Positions 31,156 through 39,278 of a stretch of DNA of 64,000 nucleotides are shown here, piece after piece. This DNA is from Frankia sp. RB7 (lineage in GTDB: Bacteria; Pseudomonadota; Alphaproteobacteria; Rhizobiales; Xanthobacteraceae). The DNA lies in NCBI GenBank assembly GCA_030403585.1, contig JAUEPE010000030.1, positions 1-64,000 on the forward strand. The letters are read 5' to 3'. A program made the position numbers and the translations under genes. Numbering within the stretch: position 1 is the first letter of the stretch; the number at the start of each line of letters is the position of its first letter. The notes below the pieces were generated by a model, which was not told the origin of the DNA, did no database searches, and saw only the letters and a list, made by a program, of their open reading frames with translations.

Positions 31156-31204
31156 GAGCATGATCCGGAAAAGTGTGAAGCGGTTTTCCGACAAGATCAT
31201 GCTC
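31156..31204. repeat. Short palindrome, family E (copy 2)
   Basis: Arms gagcatgatccgg and caagatcatgctc, almost identical to 29673-29721 (two differences in the middle: cggttttccgac). It lies 8 bases after the dapB stop and 26 bases before gpmA, and here touches neither coding region. Confidence 0.88.
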
Positions 31205-31230
31205 AAATAATAACTGGAACGGAAATAGTC

Positions 31231-31854
31231 ATGAGCGAACGTCTTCTCGTGCTGGTGCGGCACGGCCAGAGCGAATGGAACCTGAAGAACCTGTTCACGG
31301 GCTGGAAGGATCCTGACCTCACCGAGCTCGGCGTGAAGGAAGCCGGTGAGGCTGGCCGCAAGCTGAAGGCGCAGGGCCTCGTGTTCGACGTCGCCTACAC
31401 ATCGGTGCTCACGCGCGCGCAGCACACGCTCGACCTCATTCTCGGCGAGCTCGGCCAGAAGGGCCTGCCGACATCGAAGGACCTCGCGCTGAACGAGCGC
31501 GACTATGGCGATCTCTCCGGCCTCAACAAGGACGACGCGCGCAAGAAGTGGGGTGAGGACCAGGTCCTGATCTGGCGCCGCTCCTACGACGTGCCGCCGC
31601 CCGGCGGCGAAAGCCTGAAGGACACGCTGGCGCGGGCGCTGCCGTATTACGTGCAGGAAATCCTGCCCGGCGTGCTCAACGGCAAGCGCACGCTCGTCGC
31701 CGCGCACGGCAACTCGCTGCGTGCGCTGATCATGGTGCTCGAGAAGCTCTCGCCCGAAGGCATCTTGAAGCGCGAGCTCGCCACCGGCGTGCCGATCATC
31801 TACCGCCTCAACGCGGATTCGACGGTGGCGTCGAAGCTGGATCTGGCAGGCTGA
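31231..31854 (+). CDS. gpmA: 2,3-BPG-dependent phosphoglycerate mutase
   Basis: Interconverts 3- and 2-phosphoglycerate in glycolysis and gluconeogenesis. Seen: the catalytic [19 protein letters not shown] with the phosphorylated His, [14 protein letters not shown], and the second catalytic His in [14 protein letters not shown]. At 207 residues it is shorter than E. coli GpmA (250), but this is normal for rhizobial enzymes. It lies 83 bases after dapB across a repeat. Confidence 0.95.
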   Translation: MSERLLVLVRHGQSEWNLKNLFTGWKDPDLTELGVKEAGEAGRKLKAQGLVFDVAYTSVLTRAQHTLDLILGELGQKGLPTSKDLALNERDYGDLSGLNKDDARKKWGEDQVLIWRRSYDVPPPGGESLKDTLARALPYYVQEILPGVLNGKRTLVAAHGNSLRALIMVLEKLSPEGILKRELATGVPIIYRLNADSTVASKLDLAG

Positions 31855-31864
31855 GCAGGATCTC

Positions 31865-31952
31865 GTAGGGTGGGTTAGCGCAGCGTAACCCACCACTTCT
31901 GATCTCGCGGAAACTAAAGAGGTGAGTTACGCCTGCGGCTGACCCACCCTAC
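31865..31952. repeat. Palindromic intergenic repeat, family C (copy 2)
   Basis: Arms gtagggtgggttagcgcag at the left and ctgacccaccctac at the right, with the inner pair gtaacccacc / ggtgagttacg. Same family as 17311-17397. It fills the convergent junction of gpmA and the Ada-like gene. Confidence 0.85.
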
Positions 31953-31961
31953 GGCACCGTC

Positions 31962-32858
31962 CTACTGCACCCCGAGCTGCCCGGCTTCCCAGCCCAGCAT
32001 CGCCTGCTTGCGGGTAATGCCCCAGTGATAGCCGGTGAGCGTGCCGCTCTTGCCGAGCGCGCGGTGGCAGGGCACGACGAACGAGACCGGGTTCCTGCCG
32101 ACGGCCGCGCCGACGGCGCGCGAGGCCTTCGGATTGTCGATGTTGCAGGCGATGTCGGAATAGGACACTGCGCGCCCCATCGGGATCTTCAACAGCGTCT
32201 CCCACACCCGCACCTCGAAATCGGTGCCGATCATCACCACGCGCAACGGCTGATCCGGCCGCCAAAGTTTCGTATCGAAGATGCGCTGCGCCAGCGGCGC
32301 GGTGCCTTCGTGGTCTTCGACGTAAGTTGCGTTCCGCCAGCGCCGTGTCATGTCGGCAAGCGCTTCTTTCTCTTCACCGGGATCGGCGAAGGCGAGCCCC
32401 GATAATCCGCGATCGGTCGCGATCACGATCGCGGTCCCGAAGGGTGAGGGATGGAAGCCGTAGCGCAAGGTGAGGCCCGCGCCGCCGTTCTTCCATTCAC
32501 CCGGCGACATCGCTTCATGCGTGACGAAGAGATCGTGCAGCCGGCCCGGCCCCGAGAGGCCTGAGTCGAGCGCGGCGTCGAGGATACTCGCGGAGTCCCT
32601 GAGCAGCCCCTTGGCGTGGTCGAGCGTCAGCGCCTGCATGAAAGCCTTCGGAGTGATCGAGGCCCAGCGGCGGAACAGATGGTGCAGCTCATCCGGCGTG
32701 ACGCCGGCCGCATCGGCCATCGCCTCGATGGTCGGCTGAGCGCGCCAATTCTCCGAGATGAAGGCGATGGCCCGGCGCACCGAATCATAGTCGCGCAGCG
32801 CGGCGTTCTGGGGGCCCGGCTTGGCCAGGCGCTGGTCATGTATGGCGAGTGTCATCAT
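31962..32858 (-). CDS. Ada/Ogt-type methylated-DNA-protein cysteine methyltransferase with an AraC domain
   Basis: A 298-residue DNA-repair protein that removes methyl groups from O6-methylguanine by suicide transfer. Domains: an AraC-type helix-turn-helix at about 25-120 (ADAAGVTPDELHHLFRRWASITPKAF), then the Ogt methyltransferase with the active site VVPCHRALG and the preceding NPVSFV. The N-terminal zinc domain of E. coli Ada (phosphotriester repair, Cys38) is absent. So this protein can transfer methyl from O6-mG, but any methyl-sensing transcription role is open. Confidence 0.93.
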   Translation of the reverse strand: MMTLAIHDQRLAKPGPQNAALRDYDSVRRAIAFISENWRAQPTIEAMADAAGVTPDELHHLFRRWASITPKAFMQALTLDHAKGLLRDSASILDAALDSGLSGPGRLHDLFVTHEAMSPGEWKNGGAGLTLRYGFHPSPFGTAIVIATDRGLSGLAFADPGEEKEALADMTRRWRNATYVEDHEGTAPLAQRIFDTKLWRPDQPLRVVMIGTDFEVRVWETLLKIPMGRAVSYSDIACNIDNPKASRAVGAAVGRNPVSFVVPCHRALGKSGTLTGYHWGITRKQAMLGWEAGQLGVQ

Positions 32859-32913
32859 GACCGGAAATGTAGGAGAGGCAGGGGTGCGATACCACCCGAT
32901 TTCCGACTGCGCG

Positions 32914-33447
32914 TCAGGTCACCGGGTTGTAGGTCGGGCCGCGCCGGGCGGCGTTGAGTGCTTCAATCAAGCCTTTGTAAAAGCTTGCCTTTTCTTCCGG
33001 TCCGAGGAACCTGGCGATCTGGATCTGGTGGCCCCGCGAGATCAGATAGAGATGCTCGATGCCAAAATCCTCGTCGACTTCCATGTCGAGGCGGACCCAG
33101 AGCGGATTGAAGGTCCATTCGGCGACCTGGCCGCGATGGCTGATGCGCCGCACGCGCAATTCAGAGGTCGTGACCGTGATCTCCTCGCGCGCCCGCGCGC
33201 TGCGGAAATTGGCCTTGAAGGCCCACCAGACGACGAGAACGTCGAGGCCGAAAAAGCCGAACACCGGCCAGGCCCCCTTCATCAGGAAGACAATGCCGGT
33301 GACGAAGCTGACGACGCTCAGGAACAGCATCACGGCGAGAAAGCCGCTGCGGTTCAGCGAGCGATGCGGCGTCAGCAGCGCGGAGAAGATCTGCTGCTCG
33401 GCATGATCTTCAAGATCCTGGCGCTCAATTTCGTTGCCTGTGCTCAT
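32914..33447 (-). CDS. DUF2244 integral membrane protein
   Basis: A 177-residue protein with two close membrane helices (about 36-56 and 59-79: FLAVMLFLSVVSFVTGIVFL, AWPVFGFFGLDVLVVWWAF) and a soluble C-terminal part of beta type (EITVTTSELRVRRISHRGQVAEWTFNPLWVRL), as in DUF2244. The function is unknown; such proteins often sit near cytochrome or electron-transport genes, but here the neighbour is nth. It is divergent from nth with only 22 bases between start codons. Confidence 0.85.
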   Translation of the reverse strand: MSTGNEIERQDLEDHAEQQIFSALLTPHRSLNRSGFLAVMLFLSVVSFVTGIVFLMKGAWPVFGFFGLDVLVVWWAFKANFRSARAREEITVTTSELRVRRISHRGQVAEWTFNPLWVRLDMEVDEDFGIEHLYLISRGHQIQIARFLGPEEKASFYKGLIEALNAARRGPTYNPVT

Positions 33448-33469
33448 CGTCCCTCAGTATATCCCGATC

Positions 33470-34216
33470 ATGGCGAAAATCACCCGCAGGCCGGTCCCGC
33501 GCAAAGCGGCGGTGCCGAAGAAAAAGGCAAAGGCAGCCGTCGCGAAGCCACCCGCGAAGAAATCGCTCAAGGCTATGAAACCCTGGACCCCGGCCGAGGT
33601 TCACGAGGTCTTCAGCCGCTTCCGCAAAGCCAATCCCGAGCCGAAGGGCGAGCTCGAGCACGTTAATCCGTTCACGCTGCTGGTTGCCGTGGTGCTGTCG
33701 GCGCAGGCAACCGACGCCGGGGTCAACAAGGCGACGCGCGCATTGTTCGAGATCGCCGACACGCCGCAGAAGATGCTCGACCTCGGCGAAGAACGCTTGC
33801 GCGAGTACATCAAGACTATCGGCCTCTATCGCACCAAGGCCAGGAACGTGATTGCGCTGTCGGCGAAGGTCCTCAGCGATTTCGGCGGCGAGGTGCCGCG
33901 CACGCGCGCCGAGATCGAGTCGCTGCCGGGTGCGGGACGCAAGACCGCCAACGTCGTGCTCAACATGGCCTTCGGCGAGCACACGATGGCGGTCGACACC
34001 CATGTCTTCCGCGTCGGCAATCGCACCGGACTCGCGCCCGGCAAGACGCCGCTCGAAGTCGAGCTTGGTCTCGAAAAGGTGATCCCGTCCGAATTCATGC
34101 TGCACGCCCATCATTGGCTGATCCTGCACGGCCGCTATACTTGCCTCGCGCGCAAGCCGCGCTGCGAGGTCTGCCTGATCAACGATCTCTGTCGATGGCC
34201 GGAGAAGACGGTGTGA
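33470..34216 (+). CDS. nth: Endonuclease III
   Basis: A bifunctional DNA glycosylase/AP lyase for oxidised pyrimidines, 248 residues. Seen: the helix-hairpin-helix LPGAGRKTANVVLN containing the catalytic Lys, the catalytic Asp in VDTHVFRV, and the C-terminal 4Fe-4S cluster CLARKPRCEVCLINDLC (C-x6-C-x2-C-x5-C). The N-terminus carries a Lys/Pro/Ala-rich tail (RKAAVPKKKAKAAVAKPPAKKS), longer than in E. coli, probably a DNA-binding extension. ATG 33470 leaves a 22-base divergent spacer to the DUF2244 gene. Confidence 0.97.
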   Translation: MAKITRRPVPRKAAVPKKKAKAAVAKPPAKKSLKAMKPWTPAEVHEVFSRFRKANPEPKGELEHVNPFTLLVAVVLSAQATDAGVNKATRALFEIADTPQKMLDLGEERLREYIKTIGLYRTKARNVIALSAKVLSDFGGEVPRTRAEIESLPGAGRKTANVVLNMAFGEHTMAVDTHVFRVGNRTGLAPGKTPLEVELGLEKVIPSEFMLHAHHWLILHGRYTCLARKPRCEVCLINDLCRWPEKTV

Positions 34217-34253
34217 GCGCGGCCTGCGGGCAAAGTGGTTTTGGGGGCCTATC

Positions 34254-35390
34254 GTGAGTCAGCAGGAACAAGCTTCGTCGCCACCGCCGGTTGCCACACC
34301 GGCTCCGCCGCCCAGGCCGACGCAGCGGCCGGCGAGTTCGCTCTGGAGCCGGCTCGCGATCCCGCTGTTTGCCGTGATCGTCGCGCTCGCCTTCGTCGCG
34401 CTGGCGACGCTGCGGTTCGACGAATGGGTCGGCAATGCCGTGGTCCAGACCACCAATGACGCCTATGTCCGCGCCGAGCTGACGCGGCTTGCGAGCCGCG
34501 TCTCCGGTGAGGTGCTGACCGTTGCGGTGACGGATTTCCAGCGCGTCAAGGCCGGCGATCTCCTGATCCAGATCGATCCCGCCGATTACGAGGCCCAGGT
34601 CGCGCAGTCCGAGGCCGCCGTTGCCGCCGCACAAGCCGTGCTCGACAATCTCGCCAACCAGATCGAGCTGCAATATGCAACCATCGCGCAGGCCGAGGCC
34701 GCGCGCCTGTCGGCGGAGGCCCTGGAAGTCGAGGCAAAGCAGGAACAGGAGCGCCAGCAATCGCTGACGCAGACCGAAGCCGGCACGCGGCAGCGGCTCG
34801 AGCAGGCGGTCGCGGGTCTTGCCAAGGCGCAGGCCGACGTGCGCGCCAGCCGCGCGGTGATTGCCGCCCAGCAGCATCAGCTCGAGGTCCTGCAAGGCAC
34901 CAGGAAGCAGCGCGCCGCCGATCTCGATGCCACCAAGGCCACGCTGGCGAGCGTCAAGCTGAAGCTCGGTTACACCAGGATCACCGCGCCGTTCGACGGC
35001 GTCGTCGGCGAGCGTCAGGTGCAGCCCGGCGATTACGTCAATATCGGCACCAACCTTATCAACGTGGTACCACTGCCGAAGGTCTATGTGATCGCGAACT
35101 ACAAGGAGACCCAGCTTACGCACGTGGTGCCGGGCCAGCCGGTCGAGATCACCGTCGACAGTTTTTCGCGCGAAAAGCTGCGCGGCAGGGTCGAGCGCAT
35201 TGCGCCCGCGACCGGTGCGCAGGTCGCGCTGCTGCCGCCGGACAATGCCACCGGCAATTTCACCAAGGTCGTGCAGCGCATTCCCGTCCGCATTCAGTTC
35301 GACGATAACCAGCCCTTGCTGGCGCGGCTCGTGCCGGGCATGTCGGTCGTCACCAGCATCGACACGAAGGACGCGAATGGCGGCAAATGA
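34254..35390 (+). CDS. EmrA-type HlyD-family periplasmic adaptor of a drug efflux pump
   Basis: A 378-residue membrane-fusion protein. Seen: a Pro-rich cytoplasmic tail, one membrane helix (about 37-57), the biotinyl-lipoyl half SRVSGEVLTVAVTDFQRVKAGDLLIQIDPADY, a long alpha-hairpin (about 108-215), the second lipoyl half YTRITAPFDGVVGERQVQPGDYV and a beta barrel. Known: EmrA couples the EmrB transporter to an outer-membrane channel. It overlaps the MFS gene by 14 bases, so the two are translated together. No TolC-type gene is near. Confidence 0.93.
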   Translation: MSQQEQASSPPPVATPAPPPRPTQRPASSLWSRLAIPLFAVIVALAFVALATLRFDEWVGNAVVQTTNDAYVRAELTRLASRVSGEVLTVAVTDFQRVKAGDLLIQIDPADYEAQVAQSEAAVAAAQAVLDNLANQIELQYATIAQAEAARLSAEALEVEAKQEQERQQSLTQTEAGTRQRLEQAVAGLAKAQADVRASRAVIAAQQHQLEVLQGTRKQRAADLDATKATLASVKLKLGYTRITAPFDGVVGERQVQPGDYVNIGTNLINVVPLPKVYVIANYKETQLTHVVPGQPVEITVDSFSREKLRGRVERIAPATGAQVALLPPDNATGNFTKVVQRIPVRIQFDDNQPLLARLVPGMSVVTSIDTKDANGGK

Positions 35391-37005
35391 CGATGCCGGC
35401 CACGGGCCAGTCTCGCGCGGCGGCATCGGGCCACAGCCGCTGTTTGCGGTCGCCGCCGTCCTGCTCGGCTCGTTCCTCACCAATGTCGACAGTCGCCTGA
35501 CCACGGTCGGCTTGCCCGATCTGCGCGGCGCGTTCTCGCTCTCATTCGACGAGGGCGCGTGGCTCTCCACCGCCGGCATTGGCTCGCAAATCCTCATTGC
35601 GCCGGCGGTGCCGTGGCTTGCGACCGTGTTCGGCCTGCGGCGTGTGCTCGGCATCCCGAGTCTCGTCTATGCCGTCATCTCGCTGATCGTCCCGCTCGTG
35701 CACGACTATCAGACGTTGATGGCTCTCAGCGTCGTGCACGGCCTGTTGCTCGGCACCTTCGTGCCGGCGACGCTGATGATCGTGTTCCGCAATCTGCCGA
35801 CCCGCTGGTGGCTACCGGCGATCGCGCTCTATTCGATCCGCGTCGGCTTTGCACTCGATACATCGAGCTCGCTGGTCGGCTTCTATGTCGACCATCTCGG
35901 CTGGCAATGGGTGTACTGGCAGAGCGTCGTGATCGCGCCCTTGATGGGCCTGATGGTCTATCTCGGCACGCCGAACGAGCCGGTCAACCGCGCGCTGCTG
36001 CGCGAGGCCGATTGGGGCGGCATGCTGCTGCTCGGTGTATCGGTCTCGATGATCTATGCCGGGCTCGACCAGGGCAATCGGCTGGACTGGCTCGGCTCCG
36101 GCACGGTGATGGCGCTGATTGTCGGCGGCGCAGTGCTGTTCGCGGGCTTCCTCATCAATGAGTCGCTGGTGCGCCAGCCCTGGGCGCATGTGAACGTGCT
36201 GTTCTCGCGCAATGTCGGATTGGGGCTGATCCTGATCCTGCTCTACACGCTGACCAGCCTATCCAACGCGTCGCTGGTGCCGAACTTCCTCGGTAACGTC
36301 GTCCTGCTCAGGCCGGAGCAGAGCGGCCTGCTGTTGCTCACTTATGGCGCGCTGCCGATGTTCGTGCTGGTGCCGATCTCGATCTGGCTGCTACGGCATT
36401 TCGATGCGCGCCTGGTGGTGGTGGCCGGATTTGCCTGCTTTGCCGCAGCCAATCTCTGGGGCACCCAGCTCACCCACGACTGGGCCCGCGAGGACTTCAT
36501 CGGCATCGTCCTGCTCCAGGCGATCGGGCAGTCGCTGACCTTGCTGCCGCTCATCATCACGCTGCTGTCGAACTCCGATCCGAGCCGTGCCACCTCGTTT
36601 GCCGCCTATATCCAGATCATGCGGCTCGGCGGCGCCGAGATCGGCGTGGCGCTGATGGGGACGTGGCTGCGCGTCCGCGAGCAGGTCCATTCCTTCTATA
36701 TCGGACAGAACCTCGAAGTCGGCGACGTCAACGTGGTACGCGCGCTGATGCAGCTTGCAGATCAGTTCGCGGCCCACGGCGAGGGATCGGCACAGGCACG
36801 CGCGGTCGGCACGCTTGCAAGCTTCGTCGCGCGCGAGGCCAATGTGCTCGCCTATATCGATGGTTTTTGGCTGTGCTTCTGGCTGGCGATGGTCGCGCTC
36901 GGCTTCGTCGCCCTGATCACCCGCGCGCCGCCGGGCCCGTTCACGCCGGCGCCGTTCGGTTTCGCCAAGACGGTGCTGAGGAAATGCGGAGTGAAGGTGG
37001 CCTAA
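35377..37005 (+). CDS. EmrB-type MFS multidrug transporter (DHA2)
   Basis: A 542-residue, probably 14-helix, proton-driven transporter. Seen: the first helix PLFAVAAVLLGSFLTNVDSRLTTVGLPDLRG, the conserved loop after helix 2, and a long C-terminal pair of helices. ATG 35377 lies inside the last codons of the EmrA-like gene (overlap 14 bases). Typical substrates of this pair are hydrophobic or uncoupling compounds; the specific one cannot be read from sequence. The convergent neighbour is only 6 bases away. Confidence 0.93.
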   Translation: MAANDDAGHGPVSRGGIGPQPLFAVAAVLLGSFLTNVDSRLTTVGLPDLRGAFSLSFDEGAWLSTAGIGSQILIAPAVPWLATVFGLRRVLGIPSLVYAVISLIVPLVHDYQTLMALSVVHGLLLGTFVPATLMIVFRNLPTRWWLPAIALYSIRVGFALDTSSSLVGFYVDHLGWQWVYWQSVVIAPLMGLMVYLGTPNEPVNRALLREADWGGMLLLGVSVSMIYAGLDQGNRLDWLGSGTVMALIVGGAVLFAGFLINESLVRQPWAHVNVLFSRNVGLGLILILLYTLTSLSNASLVPNFLGNVVLLRPEQSGLLLLTYGALPMFVLVPISIWLLRHFDARLVVVAGFACFAAANLWGTQLTHDWAREDFIGIVLLQAIGQSLTLLPLIITLLSNSDPSRATSFAAYIQIMRLGGAEIGVALMGTWLRVREQVHSFYIGQNLEVGDVNVVRALMQLADQFAAHGEGSAQARAVGTLASFVAREANVLAYIDGFWLCFWLAMVALGFVALITRAPPGPFTPAPFGFAKTVLRKCGVKVA

Positions 37006-37011
37006 TCACCG

Positions 37012-37752
37012 TCACCGCATCTGCCGCGCTGGCTCGATCAGCTCGGGCCGCGGTCCCGACAGCCGCTTGTGCATGTGAACCATGAAGGCCATGGCGAAGA
37101 TCGGCGTCGCCAGGTTGACGATCGGGATCGAGACGAAGGCTGCGATGAACAGGCCCGCGGTGAAGATCGTTGCGGCATTGTCGCGCCGCATCGCCTTGGC
37201 GTCCTCCGGCGAACGGAAGCGCATCGCCGCGAGCTCGAAATATTCGCGGCCCAACAGCCAGGCGGCAGCGAGGAAGAAGATCAGGAAACCGGCGCCGGCC
37301 AGGAACACGAACGGCAGCGCGATCAGATAGACCAAAATCGTCAACACCGCGGTCTTGATGCCCTCGAAGATCGCCTGGTTGAAAGGCAGTGCCGTGCCCG
37401 GCCGCTCGGCCGGATAATATTCGCGTTCGACGATATCGGCGACGTCATCGACGAAGAAGCTCGCCACCAGCGATGTGATGGCGGGCATCAGGAAAACGCT
37501 GCCGAACACGACGCCGAAACCGGCCGCAATCGAGATGATCCAGGAGAGCACCTCCAGCGACGAATGCCAGCCCGGCCCGAGCAGGCCCTCAAGCCAGACC
37601 TCGCCGTGGGTCGCGAACCAGCTCAGCAGCCGCTGCAACCCGATCGCAAGCACGACGATCAGCACCAGCGCAAACCCGATCGATCGCCACAGGATCGAGC
37701 GCATCGGCGACGATATCATTTGCGACAGCGCCTTGACGGTGGCATCCAGCAT
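37012..37752 (-). CDS. CysZ/EI24-family membrane protein
   Basis: A 246-residue protein with about four to six membrane segments (IGFALVLIVVLAIGLQRLL, ISIAAGFGVVFGSVFLMPAITSLVASFFVDDVADIVE, VLTILVYLIALPFVFLAGAGFLIFFLAAAWLLGREYFE, FTAGLFIAAFVSIPIVNLATPIFA). The loop FVDDVADIVER and LGREYFELAAMR are hallmarks of the EI24/CysZ family. E. coli CysZ takes up sulfate, but many alphaproteobacterial members are uncharacterised; no cys genes are adjacent, so the substrate is unclear. Confidence 0.85.
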   Translation of the reverse strand: MLDATVKALSQMISSPMRSILWRSIGFALVLIVVLAIGLQRLLSWFATHGEVWLEGLLGPGWHSSLEVLSWIISIAAGFGVVFGSVFLMPAITSLVASFFVDDVADIVEREYYPAERPGTALPFNQAIFEGIKTAVLTILVYLIALPFVFLAGAGFLIFFLAAAWLLGREYFELAAMRFRSPEDAKAMRRDNAATIFTAGLFIAAFVSIPIVNLATPIFAMAFMVHMHKRLSGPRPELIEPARQMR

Positions 37753-37836
37753 GGGAACCTCTCACGAAACCACCCGCGAGAGGTAGACACCCCGGGCCGC
37801 TTCGGCAAGGGAGGCTGACCTAGCGTTCCATGCGGC

Positions 37837-39009
37837 CTATGGCTCCGCCACAATGCTGGCCCAGCAGGTGATGGCGCTGCAGACCGTGCTCCAGCGGCCA
37901 AATCCCTTGTAGATCTGGGCGGCGACTTGTTCCTGTTGCTTCAGCGTGCCTTCAGCCTTGATCTGCGGGTCGGAGACGTTGCGGATCGCGAGCCAGCGCG
38001 GCGCCTTGGTACCCATCTCCTGTGCGACGAGGCCCAGGATGGCGTCGCCCATCTCGGAGACGTCGCCGAGCCCCTGCAGACCGAAGTGATTGTCCGAGGT
38101 GTCGAAGCCGAAGAAATCGGTGGTCACCACGGACGACGACAGCTCGCCCGGCCTGGCGACGAAGATCTTCGGCGCGCGGGTGTTCGTCTTCGGCAATTGC
38201 CCGGCATTGGCCTTGAACAGCGTCTTGGCCGTTGCGAATTTCGTCGTCTTGGCCGATTTGCTGGAAAAATGCTCCTGCGCGAACGGCTGCTTCTTGAACT
38301 TCGAGAGGCAGTCGAAGCGCACGATCGGGCTGACGACGACGTCGCCAACCTCGACCTGCTTGCCGATGCCGCCGGCCGTGCCGGTGGTGATCACGAGCGT
38401 TGGCTGCACCTCGGTGATGATCTGGCGCCAGACGTCGATGTTCGGCAGTTGCGGGCCGTCCTGCGACATGTGCGAATCGGATTTAAAGACGACCACCTTC
38501 TTCTTGCCGATCGTCGTGGTCCAGAAGGCGCCGAGCCGCTTCAGCTCCTTGGCCGGGCAGCCGTTGCGCATCTTCTTGGAGATGGTCGCGTAATTATGCG
38601 TGTAGGGCAAATAGTCGTTGTGCGAGTCCTTACCCGGCGTCAGCACGCGGCTGAGCGCGTGGCCTTCGTCGACGGTCCAGGTCACGACCAGCACGTCGGC
38701 GCGCGGCAGCGGGCCCTTGCCGTTGCCCGCCGGCTTCGGCCCGGTCTGCGGCGCAAGGCCCTTGGGCCAGGGAATGTCGGTGAAGCGCGACAGCCCGGTC
38801 GCGGTCGAGAAGGCCATGAACGCGCGGCCTTCGGTCGATTCGGAATCGAAATCGATGATCTCGCGCTGAAAGTCCTCGGGCGCGACCTTCGCGCTCTTCT
38901 TCACGGCGGCATCCGCGATGCGCTTGACCACGAAGGTTTCGCGCGGCGGCGGTGTGGTGATCGGATCGAACCCGAGATTCTTCACGACCCATTTGCGGTC
39001 AGCAGGCAT
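37837..39009 (-). CDS. Nucleoside-phosphorylase-superfamily protein of unknown substrate
   Basis: A 390-residue protein. The C-terminal half has the PNP/MTA-nucleosidase fold signs: TLVITTGTAGGIGKQVEVGDVVVSP (phosphate/ribose loop), a shortened EMGDAILGLVAQEMG, and the catalytic WLAIRNVSDP. The N-terminal 130 residues are not typical (RADVLVVTWTVDEGHALSRVLTPG begins the fold). It is larger than MtnN (about 230) and lacks a signal peptide. ATG 39009 is the start nearest the conserved part. It is divergent from an S53 protease across 269 bases. The substrate is unknown; purine-nucleoside cleavage is inference. Confidence 0.8.
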   Translation of the reverse strand: MPADRKWVVKNLGFDPITTPPPRETFVVKRIADAAVKKSAKVAPEDFQREIIDFDSESTEGRAFMAFSTATGLSRFTDIPWPKGLAPQTGPKPAGNGKGPLPRADVLVVTWTVDEGHALSRVLTPGKDSHNDYLPYTHNYATISKKMRNGCPAKELKRLGAFWTTTIGKKKVVVFKSDSHMSQDGPQLPNIDVWRQIITEVQPTLVITTGTAGGIGKQVEVGDVVVSPIVRFDCLSKFKKQPFAQEHFSSKSAKTTKFATAKTLFKANAGQLPKTNTRAPKIFVARPGELSSSVVTTDFFGFDTSDNHFGLQGLGDVSEMGDAILGLVAQEMGTKAPRWLAIRNVSDPQIKAEGTLKQQEQVAAQIYKGFGRWSTVCSAITCWASIVAEP

Positions 39010-39278
39010 CACGCGATCTCCGCCAATTGTTTTTGACAAGCATCCTTCATTGGTCGGCCGGGCCAGCCGACGGTTGCAATCTGAGGTCGAAATAGTAGGC
39101 AGAGAACGGTCCGGACTATTGACCGATTTCGTGCCGATTTGGGGCGGCAGAGAATTGACCCTGCCAAACAAGGCTAGTTTTGAAAAAATCGCTCAATCAT
39201 CTGAACCAATTCGCCGTTGAGATTACACCTATAGTTGAGGTGCGACAATCCGCCTTCCAATCACAAACGGAGGAAGTC

